The position numbers and the translations under genes were made by a program. A DNA stretch of 64,000 nucleotides from Streptomyces flavofungini. GTDB lineage: Bacteria; Actinomycetota; Actinomycetes; Streptomycetales; Streptomycetaceae. The stretch is taken from positions 1,116,001 through 1,180,000 of the forward strand of contig NZ_CP128846.1 of the NCBI RefSeq assembly GCF_030388665.1. The letters run 5' to 3'. Positions 10,481 through 20,947 of this stretch are shown here, in pieces (within the stretch, counting starts at the first letter, position 1; each line of letters opens with the position of its first letter). The notes below the pieces were generated by a model. That model did no database searches. It saw only the letters and a program-made list of their open reading frames with translations, and was not told the origin of the DNA.

Positions 10481-13400
10481 TCAGTCGATTCCGAGTTCGT
10501 CGTCGAGGGCGTTGAAGAGCTCCTCGTCGGATACGGCGTCCAGGTCCAGGTCGTCGTCCTGCGCGCCCGCGCCCGCGGGGCCCTGGCCCTGGGGTGCGCT
10601 CCACCGCGAGAGGAGGGTCTGCAGCCGGATGGTGATCTTCGAGTGGACGATGCCGCCGTCCGCCTCCATCGCAAGGAGCGACGACTCCAGGCGGTCCAGT
10701 TCGTCGAGCACCGAGGGCCCGCCGCCGGGTCCCTCGCCCAGAGGGAGGGCGGTGGCCAGGTGGGCCGCGAGGGCGGCCGGGTTCGGGTAGTCGAAGATCA
10801 GGGTGGCGGGCAGGCGCAGGCCGGTGGCTCCGTTCACGGCGTTGCGCAGTTCGACGGCGGTGAGGGAGTCGAAGCCGAGCTCTCGGAAGGCGCGGTGGGC
10901 CTCCACGGCCGCCGCGGACTCGTAGCCGAGGACCGCCGCGACGTGGGTGCAGACCAGCTCGGTGAGCACCTTGTCGCGCTCCGCCGCGTCGAGCCCGGCG
11001 AGCTGGGCCAGGAGCGTGGCCTGGCCGGTGGGCGCGCTCGTCGCGGCACCGGCGGCGGTCCGCCTGAGCGGGGCGCGGACCAGGCCGCGCAGGAGCGCCG
11101 GCAAGGCCTCGGCGTCCGTGCCCGCGGTGGCCCGCAGGGACGCGAGGTCCAGGCGGAGCGGGACTAGGGCGGCGGGGGTGGCCGGGGCCGCCGGGTGCTG
11201 GGGCGAGGTCAGGGTCACCGCCGTGTCCAGGAGGGCCAGGCCCTCCCGCGTGGACAGCGCGGCGACGCCACCGCGCGCCATGCGCTCCAGGTCCGCGCCG
11301 GCCAGGCCGTCGGTCATGTCGCTGCCTTGCGCCCACAGGCCCCAGGCGAGGGAGGTCGCCGGGAGTCCCTGGGCCCGGCGGGCGGCGGCGAGGGCGTCCA
11401 GGAAGGCGTTCGCCGCCGCGTAGTTGGCCTGTCCGGCGCCGCCGAGGACTCCGGCGGCGGAGGAGAACAGGACGAACGCCGACAGGTCCAGGCCGGCCGT
11501 CAGCTCGTGCAGGTTCAGAGCCGCGTCCACCTTCGCGCGCAGGACGGTGTCCAGGCGCTCCGGCGTCAGCGAGGTGATCACACCGTCGTCGAGTACGCCC
11601 GCGACGTGCACCACCGCCGACAGCTCACCCCCCACCCGCTCCAGCAGGACACCCAGCGCCTCGCGGTCGGCCACGTCACACGCCGCCACAGTGGCATCGA
11701 CGCCCGACTCAGCCAGCTCGGCGACGAGTTCCGCCGCTCCGGGCGCCTCGTCGCCACGACGCGAGACCAGCAGCAGGTCGCGTACACCGTGCTGCTCGGC
11801 AAGGTGCTTCGCCACGACCCGCCCCAGGCCCCCGAAGGCACCCGTGACCAGGACAGTGCCCGCACCGAACGGGGCGGCGACATCGGCGGTCACGTCGGCG
11901 GCGGGGGCGGCGACACGGGTCAGTCGGGGCACCCACACCTCGCCGTCCCGCAGCGCCACCTCGGGCTCGCCCGAAGCCAGGACGGCGGCGAGCGTCGCAT
12001 CGTCGATCACGCCCTCGTCGGGGCCCGCGTCGACGAGCACGAACCGTCCCGGGTGCTCGGACCGCGCGGACCGCACCAGGCCCCACAGGGCGGCGCCCAG
12101 CGGGTCGGCGACCGTGTCCCCGGCCGCCACCGCGCCCCGCGTCACCACGGCGAGCCGCGCGTCGGCGAACCGCTCGTCAGCGAGCCAGGTCTGCACCACG
12201 GCGAGGGTTTCGGCGAGCACGGCGGAGACGGACTCCGGTCGTACGAAGCCGTTGTGGGCGTCGCGGGCGTCATGAGTGCCGCGGGCGTCATGGGTATCGC
12301 CGATGTCACCGGCATCGGCGACAGAGCCCCGCACACCCCCGGCCGACCACACGACCGCCGCCGGAGCCTCCTCCCCCGCGTCCACCGCCGCACGCAGCGC
12401 CGCGAGGTCGGCGAAGGCCGGAGCCCCGGGCACCGTTTCGCCCGTACCGAGCTGGGCCCACGGGACCTGTTCGGCGGACGAAACGGTCTGCTGCTGCCAG
12501 GCGACGTGGAACAGCGAGTCGTCGGCCGCGCCGTCGCCGAGCCGGTCCACCTCGACCGGCCGGAAGACCAGGGAGTCCACGGTGGCGACCGGGTCACCGA
12601 GCCCGTCGGCGACGGCGAGCGCCACGCCGCCGTTGCCCGCCGGGGTGAGCCGTACGCGCAGGGCCGATGCGCCGGTCGCGTGCAGCGAGACGCCGGTCCA
12701 GGCGAACGGCAGCCGCGCGCCGCCGCTCTCGTCGTCCGTCTCCGCGTCGTCGCGGAGCACGCCGAGGCCGAGCACGTGCAGGGCCGCGTCCAGGAGGGCG
12801 GGGTGCAGCCGGAAGGACTCGGCGTTCTGGTGCTGTTCCTGCGGCAGGGCGACTTCGGCGAAGACCTCGTCGCCGCGCCGCCAGGCACCGCGCAGCCCCT
12901 GGAAGGCGTCGCCGTACGCGAAGCCCAGTTCGGTCAGGTGCCGGTACAGGTCATCGACGTCCACTGCGGCGGCGTCGCGCGGCGGCCATTCGGCGAGCCG
13001 GAACTCGGCCCTCGGCTGCGCGCCGCCGGCGAGGACACCGCTCGCGTGGGCGGTCCACCCGCCGTCGTCCGCGTGGTCGTCGCGCTCTTCGCGGGAGTGC
13101 AGAGTGACGGTCCGCCGCCCGTCGTCGTCCGCGGCGCCGACGCTGACCTGCAACTGCACCGCGCCCCGCTCCGGCAGCACCAGCGGGGCGGCCAGCGTCA
13201 GCTCCTCGAGCACCCCGCAGCCCACCTCGTCACCGGCCCGCACGGCCAGTTCCACGAAGGCGGTACCGGGCAGCAGCACCCGACCACCCACCGCGTGATC
13301 CGCGAGCCACGGATGCGTCGCCACCGACAGGCGGCCCGTGAACAGGTACCCGTCCGTGCCCGCGAGCGGCACGGCCGCCCCGAGCAGCGGGTGCCCGGCC

Positions 13401-16400
13401 GACGTCAGCCCCGTGCCCGACACGTCGCCGACCGCGCCGACGGGCGCACTCGGCCAGTAGCGGCGCCGCTGGAAGGCGTACGTGGGCAGGTCGACGCGGG
13501 CGCGGGACTCCACAGAGGCATACAGCGGCGTCCAGTCGACCTCGACTCCGCGCACGTACAGCTGCGCGAGAGCCGTCAGGAACGTGTCCGGTTCGGCGCG
13601 GTCCTTGCGCACGGCCGCGACCAGACCGGCCTGCGCGCCCGGGTCCGTCACGGTGTCGTGCGCCATCGCCGTGAGCACCGCGTCCGGGCCCAGCTCGAAG
13701 AGGCTGGACACACCCTGCGCGGTGAAGGTGGCAAGTCCGTCGTGGAAGCGGACGGCCTCACGGATGTGCCGCACCCAGTAGTCGGGGTCCTTCAGCTCGT
13801 CCGGCGTGGCGAGCTGACCGGTCAGGTTCGACACGACCGGCAGGACGGCGTCCTGGTACGCCAGGCTCTCGGCGACCTTGCGGAAGTCCTCCAGGACCGG
13901 ATCCATGAGCGGCGAGTGGAAGGCGTGGGAGACCTTCAGCCGACGGACCTTGCGGCCCTCGCCGCGCAGCTTCTCCTCCATGCCCTCCAGAGCCTTGAGG
14001 TCACCGGAGAGCACCACCTGCGACGGCCCGTTCACGGCCGCCACACCCACGCTGCCGGAAAGGCCTTCGAGCAGCGGCAGCACATCCGCCTCGGCGGCCT
14101 GCACCGCCAGCATGCCCCCACCCTCCGGCAGCGACTGCATCAACCGACCACGCGCAGCCACCAGTCGGGCAGCGTCCTCCAGCGACCACAGTCCGGCCAC
14201 ATACGCGGCCGTCAGCTCACCGATCGAATGCCCGCCCACGATCTCCGGCCGCACCCCGAAGGACTCAGCGAGGCGATACAGGGCGACCTCGACGGCGAAC
14301 AGCGCGGGCTGCGCGTACCCCGTGCGCTCCAACACCTCGGCATCCGCACCGAACATCACGTCCTTCAACGGACGCTCAAGCAGCCCGTCCAGGTGCGCGC
14401 ACACCTCGTCCAGCGCATCGGCGAACACGGGGAACGCCTCGTACAGCTCACGCCCCATCCCGACCCGCTGACTGCCCTGCCCGGTGAAGACGACCCCGAG
14501 ACGGCCCTCGACCACCGAGCCCGACACGACCCCCGGGCCGCCGGAGGCCAGTGCCTCCAGGCCGGTCAGGTACTGCTCGCGGCTGCGGCCGAGGACGACG
14601 GCGCGGTGTTCGAGCGCGGAGCGGCCGGACAGGAGGGACCAGCCGACGGCGACCGGGTCGGCGTCGGTGTGCGTCACCGTGTGTTCGCGGAGGCGGTCGG
14701 CCTGGGCGCGCAGGGCCTCGGCGTCGCGTGCCGAAACCAGCCAGGGCAGGGCGGTCGCGGGCGTGCCGGTGACCGGCTCGGGTAGGGCGGTGGGCTCGGC
14801 CGCAGGTGCCTGTTCGACGATCACGTGGGCGTTGGTGCCGCTCACGCCGAACGACGAGACGCCCGCGCGGCGTGGGTGTCCGGTCTCCGGCCAGGCACGC
14901 GCCTCGGAGAGCAGGGCCACGGCGCCGGTCGACCAGTCGACGTGCGTGCTCGGCTCGTCGACGTGCAGGGACTGCGGGAGTACGCCCTCGCGCATCGCCA
15001 TGACCATCTTGATGACGCCGGCGACGCCCGCGGCGGACTGGGTGTGGCCGATGTTGGACTTGATGGAGCCGAGCCACAGCGGCTGCTCGGCGGGGCGGTC
15101 CTGACCGTACGTGGCGAGCAGGGCCTGGGCCTCGATGGGGTCGCCGAGCGTGGTGCCCGTGCCGTGGGCCTCGACGGCGTCGACGTCGGAGGGCGTGAGT
15201 CCGGCGCCGGTGAGGGCGGCACGGATGACGCGCTGCTGCGACGGGCCGTTGGGGGCCGTGAGGCCGTTGCTCGCACCGTCCTGGTTGATCGCGGAGCCGC
15301 GCACGACCGCGAGGACTTCGTGGCCGTTGCGCTGGGCGTCGGACAGGCGTTCCAGGAGGAGCAGGCCCACGCCCTCGCCCCAGCCCGTGCCGTCGGCGGC
15401 CTCAGCGAAGGGCTTGCAGCGACCGTCCTCGGCGAGGCCGCGCTGACGGCTGAACTCGTGGAAGGCGGCCGGGCTGACCATGACGGTCACGCCGCCCGCG
15501 AGTGCCATGTCGCACTCGCCCTGCCGCAGCGCCTGGGCCGCCAGGTGCAGGGCGACCAGGGAGGACGAGCAGGCGGTGTCGACGGTGACGGCCGGGCCTT
15601 CGAGGCCGAAGGAGTACGACAGGCGGCCGGAGATGACGCTGGTGGCGTCGCCCGTCATGAGGTAGCCCTCGACACCTTCCGGTGCGTTGGCGAGGCCCGC
15701 GGACCAGCCCTGCGCGCAGGCGCCGACGAAGACGCCGGTGCTGCTGCCGTGCAGGGCCGACGGGGCGATGCCCGCACGCTCGAAGAGTTCCCAGGACGTC
15801 TCCAGGAGGAGGCGCTGCTGCGGGTCCATGGCCAGGGCCTCGCGGGGCGAGATGCCGAAGAGTCCGGCGTCGAACTCGGAGACGTCGTAGAGGAATCCGC
15901 CCTGCGCGGCGAAGGTCGTGTCGGCGGCGCGGCCCTCCTCCGGCTGGAAGAGTCCGTCGGGGCCCCAGCCTCGGTCGGCGGGGAAGACGGAGATGGCGTC
16001 GGTGCCTTCGGAGACCAGGCGCCAGAGGGCGTCGGGGCTGGTGGCGCCGCCGGGGTAGCGGCAGCTCATCGACACGATGACGATCGGGTCGTCCTCGGTC
16101 CCGGCACCCGGTCCAGCCGGGAGGAGCGTCCCGCTCGGGGTCGCGCCCGGCTTGTCGTCGCCCGTCAGCTGCGTGCGCAGGTGGGCGGCGAGGGCGGCTG
16201 ACGTCGGGTAGTCGAAGACGAGGGTGGTGGGCAGCTTCAGGCCGGTCGCGGACGCGAGGCGGTTGCGCACCTCGACGGCCGTCAGCGAGTCGAAGCCCAA
16301 CTCACGGAACGCGCGCCCGGGTTCGACGGCTTCCGCGCCCGCGTAGCCGAGCACCGACGCCGCCTGCCCGCGTACCAAGTCGAGCAGCAGCCGCTCCTGC

Positions 16401-19400
16401 TCGCGCTCCGCGAGACCGGTGAGCCGGTCGGCCCACTCCGAGCCCGTGCCCGAGCTCCGCGCGCCCGCGGCGACAGCCGTCTCGGGCCCGGCGAGCGCCC
16501 GCCGCACCTCCGGCAGGTCCCCGAGGAACGGGCTGGGCCGCACCGACGTGAACGACGGCACGAACCGCGCCCAGTCCACGTCCGCCACGGCCAGGAACGT
16601 CTCGTCGTACGCGACGGCCTGCGCGAGCGCCGCCACCGCGCGCTCCGGCGCCATCGCCGTCACACCCCGGCGCCGCAGGTGCTCCTCGGCTTCCTCGGCC
16701 GCCGCCATGCCGCTGCCGCCCCAGGCGCCCCAGGCGACGGAGGTCGCGGTCAGGCCGCGGGCGCGGCGGGCCTCGGCGAGCGCGTCGAGGTAGGCGTTGG
16801 CCGCCGCGTACGCGCCCTGCCCGCCACCGCCCCACACACCGGAGTTGGAGGAGAACAGCACGAACGCGTCCAGCGAGTCGCCGTCGAGGAGTTCGTCCAG
16901 GTGCGCGGCACCGGCCGTCTTCGCCCCGAACACCTCCGCGATGTCGGCGGGCGTCATGTCCTCGATGGTGTGCGCCGGGCTGACGCCCGCCGCGTGGAAG
17001 ACGGAACGCAGCGTGCGACCCTCGGCGGCCAGGGTCTCCAGGAGCCCGGCGACCGCGTCCCGGTCGGCGATGTCGCAAGCCGCCACGGTGACCTCGGCAC
17101 CCAACTCCTCCAGCTCCGCCCGGAGTTCGGCGGCACCCGGAGCGTCCGGGCCGCGACGGCTGGTGAGCACCAGGTGCTCGACGCCCTCGCGGGCCAGCCA
17201 GCGCGCCACATGCCCACCGATCGCACCCGTACCACCGGTGACCAGCGCCGTCCCGCGCGGCGACCACTGCGGCTCCGCACCCGTGCCGGTCTCCAGCGGG
17301 GCCCGCACGAAGCGGCGCACGAAGACACCTGTGTCCCGCACCGCGAGCTGGTCCTCGTGCCCGGAGTCGGCATCCGCACCCGGGCCCGTGGCGGCATCCG
17401 CGTCCGAGCCTGCGCTCGCGCCCGCCAGAGCGGCCGCGAACCGCGCGGCGGCACGCTCGCCGTACGCCTGCGGCAGGTCGATCAGACCGCCCCAGCGGTC
17501 CGGGTGCTCCAGGGCCACGACCCGGCCGAGACCCCACACCTGCGCCTGTGCCGGGCACTCCAGGCGGTCGCTGCGTCCGATGGACACAGCGCCGGAGGTC
17601 ACCGCCCACACGCGGGCCGAGATCCCGGCGTCACCGAGGGCCTGCACCAGGGCGACGGTGCCCGCGAGGCCGACGGGGACGCCCGGGCGGTCCGCGTGCG
17701 CGGCTCCGTCGAGCCCGAGGAGGGACACGACACCGGCGGGCTCCGCACCGTTCGCCACGACTGCCTGCCGCAGGCGTTCGGCCACCGCCTCACGCGTCAA
17801 CTCGGCTGCGGACAGGGTCAGTTCCGTGACCTCCGCACCGGCACGCGTGAGCGCGCCGACGGTACCGGCCGCCCACTCCCGCTCCACGGCGCTCTCCGGT
17901 ACGACGACGAGCCAACGGCCCGGGAGCTCCGTGGCCGCAGGTCCGCTCGGCAGCGGCTTCCAGGTGACCCGGTAGCGCCAGCCGTCGAGGGTGGACCGCT
18001 CGCGCCGCTGCCGCCGCCAGGACGCAAGGCCCGGAAGGACCGCGCTCAGCGAGCGCTCGTCCACATCGACGAGCGTCGACGTCAGCTGCTCCAGGTCCTC
18101 GCGTTCCACGGCCTCCCAGAACCGCGACTCGACCTCGTCCACGCCCAGCGCGGCCGCCTCGTCGTCGGCGTCGTCGTCCGGGGCGAGCATCCAGTAGTGG
18201 TCGCGCTGGAAGGGGTAGGTGGGCAGGTCGACGGTGGTGCGGGCGCCGGGGAAGAGGGCCTGCCAGTCGAGTTCGGCGCCGCGGGCGTGAGCTTCGGCGA
18301 GGGAGGCGGCGAGGCGGTCGGCGCCGCCCTCGTCACGGCGCAGGGAGCCGAGGGTCGCGGCGGGGCTTTCGGTGGCGTCGATGGTCGCCTGCACCGGGAC
18401 CGTGAGGACGGGGTGCGGGCTCATCTCGACGAACAGGCTGTACCCTTCGGCGAGCAGGCCGCGGGTGGCGTGCTCGAAGAGGACCGTCTGGCGCAGGTTG
18501 CGATACCAATAGCCCGCGTCCATCGGGGTGTTGGCATCCAGCCACTCCCCCGTGAGCGTCGAGTACAGCGGAACCTCAGCAGCCTGCGGAGACACGGAAG
18601 CCAGCGTCTGGGCGATCCGGGCCTCGATCTGCTCGACGTAGGAGGAGTGCGAGGCGTAGTCGACGGGGATCGTGCGGGCGCGGATGTCCTGGCCGACGCA
18701 CTGGGCGACCAGCTCCTCCAGCGCCTCCGGCTCACCGGAGACCACGACCTGGGCGGGGCCGTTCACGGCGGCCAGCTCGATCCGGCCGTCCCAGGACCCG
18801 ATCAGCTCGCGCACCTCGGCCTCGGGCAGCGGTACGGACACCATCCCGCCCTTGCCCGACAGCTCCCGGATCGCCAGACTGCGCAGCGCCACCACACGGG
18901 CGGCATCACGCAGGCTGAGCACGCCCGCGACGCACGCGGCGGCGATCTCACCCTGGCTGTGCCCGACCACGGCCGCAGGCTGCACACCCGCCGCCTGCCA
19001 CGTCGCCGCCAGCGACACCATCACCGCGAACAACACCGGCTGGACCACATCCACCCGATCGAAGTTCTCCCCACTCAGCTCATCGAAAAGATCCCACTCG
19101 ACGAACTCCGCAAGCGCCTCACCACACTCCCGCATCCGCTCCGCGAACACCGGACTGGAGTCGAGAAGTTCACGGGCCATCCCGGCCCACTGCGAGCCCT
19201 GACCCGGGAACACGAACACCGGACGGACCGACCCGCCCAGCGCCCGCCCAGTGACCACGTTCCGAGCGGTCGCGGCGCCCTCTGCCAGCTCAGCGAGACC
19301 GGCGAGGACCTCGTCCCGGCCCCGGCCGAGGACGACGCCCCGGTGCTCGAACCGCGACCGGGCGACTGCCAACGACCAGGCCACGTCCCCCAATTCAAGG

Positions 19401-20947
19401 GAAGCATCGGCGAGCAGCAGCTCCCGCACCCGCGCGGCCTGCGCCCGCAGCGCCTCCGGCGACTTGGCCGACAGCGCCACCGGCACCACGCTCGACACCA
19501 CGGAGGAGGCGGAAGGGGCGGCACCGGCCGGGGTCGTGCCGGGCTCCGGCTCCTGGGCCGGCGCCTGCTCCACGATGACGTGGGCGTTCGTACCGCTGAC
19601 GCCGAAGGAGGAGACGCCGGCGCGGCGCGGCCCGGAGTCCTCGCGGCCCGGCCACTCGCGGGCCTCGGTGAGGAGCTCGACGGCCCCGGCCTCCCAGTCC
19701 ACCTGGGGTGTCGGCTCGTCCACGTGCAGGGTCTTGGGCAGGACGCCCGCGCGCATGGCCATCACCATCTTGATGACGCCGCCGACACCGGCGGCGGCCT
19801 GGGTGTGGCCGATGTTCGACTTCAACGAGCCGAGCCACAGGGGCTGTCGCTCGGGACGCTCCTTGCCGTACGTGGCGATGAGGGCCTGCGCCTCGATGGG
19901 GTCGCCGAGAGTCGTACCCGTGCCGTGGGCCTCGACGGCGTCGATGTCGCCCGGCTTCAGACCGGCGCTGGTGAGGGCGTCACGGATGACGCGCTGCTGA
20001 GAGGGGCCGTTGGGGGCGGTGAGGCCGCTGCTCGCGCCGTCCTGGTTGACGGCGGAGCCGCGGACGACGGCGAGGATCTTGTGGCCGTTGCGGCGGGCGT
20101 CGGAGAGGCGTTCCAGGAGCAGGAGGCCCGCGCCCTCGCCCCAGCCGGTGCCGTCGGCGGACGCGGCGAAGGACTTGCAGCGGCCGTCCGTCGCCAGGCC
20201 GCGCTGGCGGCTGAAGTCGACGAAGGTGCCCGCGGTGGGCATGACGGTGACGCCGCCCGCGAGGGCGAGGGTGCACTCGCCCTGCCGCAGCGCCTGGGCG
20301 GCCAGGTGCAGGGCGACCAGCGAGGACGAGCAGGCCGTGTCGACGGTCACCGCGGGGCCTTCGAGGCCGAGGGTGTAGGCGACGCGGCCGGAGACGACGG
20401 AGCCCGCGTTGCCGGTGCCGATGTAACCCTCGACGCCCTCCGGCAGGGCGTGCAGGCGCGTGGCGTAGTCGTAGTACATGACGCCGGCGAAGACACCGGT
20501 GCGGCTGCGGCGCAGGGAGACCGGGTCGATGCCCGCGCGCTCGATGGCCTCCCAGGCGGTCTCCAGGAGGAGCCGCTGCTGGGGGTCCATGGCCAGGGCC
20601 TCGCGGGGCGAGACACCGAAGAAGGAGGCGTCGAACTTGGGGGCGTCGTAGAGGAAGCCGCCCTCGGCGGTGGTGCTCGTGCCCTGGTTGTCCGGGTCCG
20701 GGTCGAACAGCTCCTCCGTGTCCCAGCCGCGGTCGGTGGGGAACGGGGAGATGGCGTCGGTGCCGTCGGCCACGAGGCGCCACAGGTCTTCCGGCGTGGT
20801 GACGCCGCCCGGGTAGCGGCAGCTCATGCCGACGATGGCGACGGGCTCCTGGCGGTTGTCCTCCAGTTCGCGCACCCGGCGGCGGGCGTCGCGCAGGTCA
20901 GCCGTCGCCCGCTTCAGGTAATCGAGGTACTTCTCCTCGTCCGCCAT
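10481..20947 (-). CDS. PKS-4: type I modular polyketide synthase, modules M10-M11
   Basis: 3488 residues, ATG at 20945-20947 directly after the TAA of PKS-3, TGA stop at 10481-10483. Residues 1-33 ([15 protein letters not shown]...) are the N-terminal docking coiled coil. M10: KS 34-463 (Cys 206), AT 575-905 (Ser 664), KR from about 1231, ACP Ser 1554. M11: KS 1619-2045 (Cys 1793), AT 2151-2483 (Ser 2241), DH from 2517 (His 2551, Asp 2720), KR from about 3028, ACP Ser 3361. The last 127 residues hold a helical docking tail ending in [15 protein letters not shown]. The subunit extends the chain by one methyl-branched alcohol and one alkene and passes it to PKS-5. Immediately after the stop is a ten-unit 9-bp tandem repeat. 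Confidence 0.98.
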   Translation of the reverse strand: MADEEKYLDYLKRATADLRDARRRVRELEDNRQEPVAIVGMSCRYPGGVTTPEDLWRLVADGTDAISPFPTDRGWDTEELFDPDPDNQGTSTTAEGGFLYDAPKFDASFFGVSPREALAMDPQQRLLLETAWEAIERAGIDPVSLRRSRTGVFAGVMYYDYATRLHALPEGVEGYIGTGNAGSVVSGRVAYTLGLEGPAVTVDTACSSSLVALHLAAQALRQGECTLALAGGVTVMPTAGTFVDFSRQRGLATDGRCKSFAASADGTGWGEGAGLLLLERLSDARRNGHKILAVVRGSAVNQDGASSGLTAPNGPSQQRVIRDALTSAGLKPGDIDAVEAHGTGTTLGDPIEAQALIATYGKERPERQPLWLGSLKSNIGHTQAAAGVGGVIKMVMAMRAGVLPKTLHVDEPTPQVDWEAGAVELLTEAREWPGREDSGPRRAGVSSFGVSGTNAHVIVEQAPAQEPEPGTTPAGAAPSASSVVSSVVPVALSAKSPEALRAQAARVRELLLADASLELGDVAWSLAVARSRFEHRGVVLGRGRDEVLAGLAELAEGAATARNVVTGRALGGSVRPVFVFPGQGSQWAGMARELLDSSPVFAERMRECGEALAEFVEWDLFDELSGENFDRVDVVQPVLFAVMVSLAATWQAAGVQPAAVVGHSQGEIAAACVAGVLSLRDAARVVALRSLAIRELSGKGGMVSVPLPEAEVRELIGSWDGRIELAAVNGPAQVVVSGEPEALEELVAQCVGQDIRARTIPVDYASHSSYVEQIEARIAQTLASVSPQAAEVPLYSTLTGEWLDANTPMDAGYWYRNLRQTVLFEHATRGLLAEGYSLFVEMSPHPVLTVPVQATIDATESPAATLGSLRRDEGGADRLAASLAEAHARGAELDWQALFPGARTTVDLPTYPFQRDHYWMLAPDDDADDEAAALGVDEVESRFWEAVEREDLEQLTSTLVDVDERSLSAVLPGLASWRRQRRERSTLDGWRYRVTWKPLPSGPAATELPGRWLVVVPESAVEREWAAGTVGALTRAGAEVTELTLSAAELTREAVAERLRQAVVANGAEPAGVVSLLGLDGAAHADRPGVPVGLAGTVALVQALGDAGISARVWAVTSGAVSIGRSDRLECPAQAQVWGLGRVVALEHPDRWGGLIDLPQAYGERAAARFAAALAGASAGSDADAATGPGADADSGHEDQLAVRDTGVFVRRFVRAPLETGTGAEPQWSPRGTALVTGGTGAIGGHVARWLAREGVEHLVLTSRRGPDAPGAAELRAELEELGAEVTVAACDIADRDAVAGLLETLAAEGRTLRSVFHAAGVSPAHTIEDMTPADIAEVFGAKTAGAAHLDELLDGDSLDAFVLFSSNSGVWGGGGQGAYAAANAYLDALAEARRARGLTATSVAWGAWGGSGMAAAEEAEEHLRRRGVTAMAPERAVAALAQAVAYDETFLAVADVDWARFVPSFTSVRPSPFLGDLPEVRRALAGPETAVAAGARSSGTGSEWADRLTGLAEREQERLLLDLVRGQAASVLGYAGAEAVEPGRAFRELGFDSLTAVEVRNRLASATGLKLPTTLVFDYPTSAALAAHLRTQLTGDDKPGATPSGTLLPAGPGAGTEDDPIVIVSMSCRYPGGATSPDALWRLVSEGTDAISVFPADRGWGPDGLFQPEEGRAADTTFAAQGGFLYDVSEFDAGLFGISPREALAMDPQQRLLLETSWELFERAGIAPSALHGSSTGVFVGACAQGWSAGLANAPEGVEGYLMTGDATSVISGRLSYSFGLEGPAVTVDTACSSSLVALHLAAQALRQGECDMALAGGVTVMVSPAAFHEFSRQRGLAEDGRCKPFAEAADGTGWGEGVGLLLLERLSDAQRNGHEVLAVVRGSAINQDGASNGLTAPNGPSQQRVIRAALTGAGLTPSDVDAVEAHGTGTTLGDPIEAQALLATYGQDRPAEQPLWLGSIKSNIGHTQSAAGVAGVIKMVMAMREGVLPQSLHVDEPSTHVDWSTGAVALLSEARAWPETGHPRRAGVSSFGVSGTNAHVIVEQAPAAEPTALPEPVTGTPATALPWLVSARDAEALRAQADRLREHTVTHTDADPVAVGWSLLSGRSALEHRAVVLGRSREQYLTGLEALASGGPGVVSGSVVEGRLGVVFTGQGSQRVGMGRELYEAFPVFADALDEVCAHLDGLLERPLKDVMFGADAEVLERTGYAQPALFAVEVALYRLAESFGVRPEIVGGHSIGELTAAYVAGLWSLEDAARLVAARGRLMQSLPEGGGMLAVQAAEADVLPLLEGLSGSVGVAAVNGPSQVVLSGDLKALEGMEEKLRGEGRKVRRLKVSHAFHSPLMDPVLEDFRKVAESLAYQDAVLPVVSNLTGQLATPDELKDPDYWVRHIREAVRFHDGLATFTAQGVSSLFELGPDAVLTAMAHDTVTDPGAQAGLVAAVRKDRAEPDTFLTALAQLYVRGVEVDWTPLYASVESRARVDLPTYAFQRRRYWPSAPVGAVGDVSGTGLTSAGHPLLGAAVPLAGTDGYLFTGRLSVATHPWLADHAVGGRVLLPGTAFVELAVRAGDEVGCGVLEELTLAAPLVLPERGAVQLQVSVGAADDDGRRTVTLHSREERDDHADDGGWTAHASGVLAGGAQPRAEFRLAEWPPRDAAAVDVDDLYRHLTELGFAYGDAFQGLRGAWRRGDEVFAEVALPQEQHQNAESFRLHPALLDAALHVLGLGVLRDDAETDDESGGARLPFAWTGVSLHATGASALRVRLTPAGNGGVALAVADGLGDPVATVDSLVFRPVEVDRLGDGAADDSLFHVAWQQQTVSSAEQVPWAQLGTGETVPGAPAFADLAALRAAVDAGEEAPAAVVWSAGGVRGSVADAGDIGDTHDARGTHDARDAHNGFVRPESVSAVLAETLAVVQTWLADERFADARLAVVTRGAVAAGDTVADPLGAALWGLVRSARSEHPGRFVLVDAGPDEGVIDDATLAAVLASGEPEVALRDGEVWVPRLTRVAAPAADVTADVAAPFGAGTVLVTGAFGGLGRVVAKHLAEQHGVRDLLLVSRRGDEAPGAAELVAELAESGVDATVAACDVADREALGVLLERVGGELSAVVHVAGVLDDGVITSLTPERLDTVLRAKVDAALNLHELTAGLDLSAFVLFSSAAGVLGGAGQANYAAANAFLDALAAARRAQGLPATSLAWGLWAQGSDMTDGLAGADLERMARGGVAALSTREGLALLDTAVTLTSPQHPAAPATPAALVPLRLDLASLRATAGTDAEALPALLRGLVRAPLRRTAAGAATSAPTGQATLLAQLAGLDAAERDKVLTELVCTHVAAVLGYESAAAVEAHRAFRELGFDSLTAVELRNAVNGATGLRLPATLIFDYPNPAALAAHLATALPLGEGPGGGPSVLDELDRLESSLLAMEADGGIVHSKITIRLQTLLSRWSAPQGQGPAGAGAQDDDLDLDAVSDEELFNALDDELGID
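10780..16093 (-). other. Module M11: KS-AT(malonyl)-DH-KR(B)-ACP
   Basis: KS 14814-16093, Cys codon 15569-15571. AT about 13500-14496 with GHSIG (Ser 14225-14227) and HAFH (13916-13927): malonyl. DH from 13398 with [10 protein letters not shown] (His 13295-13297) and LLDAAL (Asp 12788-12790); the pocket motif reads YGDAFQG, with Asp (12908-12910) in place of the usual Pro. KR from 11866 with LDD near 11585-11600 and Tyr 11421-11423: B-type. ACP Ser 10865-10867. Predicted disubstituted trans alkene if the DH is fully active. Confidence 0.93.
16200..20848 (-). other. Module M10: KS-AT(methylmalonyl)-KR(A1)-ACP
   Basis: KS 19559-20848, Cys codon 20330-20332. AT about 18233-19225 with GHSQG (Ser 18956-18958) and YASH (18647-18658): methylmalonyl. 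Dimerization element instead of DH. KR from 17257 with GVWG near 16830, Gln three before Tyr, no LDD: A1. ACP Ser 16286-16288. Predicted 2-methyl-3-hydroxy unit. This module shares base-identical stretches with M7 (AT) and M8 (KR), so it looks like a recombination mosaic. Confidence 0.93.

Noticed and set aside
10330..10674. 114-codon minus-strand frame with a Pro-Glu-Ala repeat
   Set aside because: It overlaps the end of PKS-4 in another frame, has no credible start site and is explained by the 9-bp repeat.
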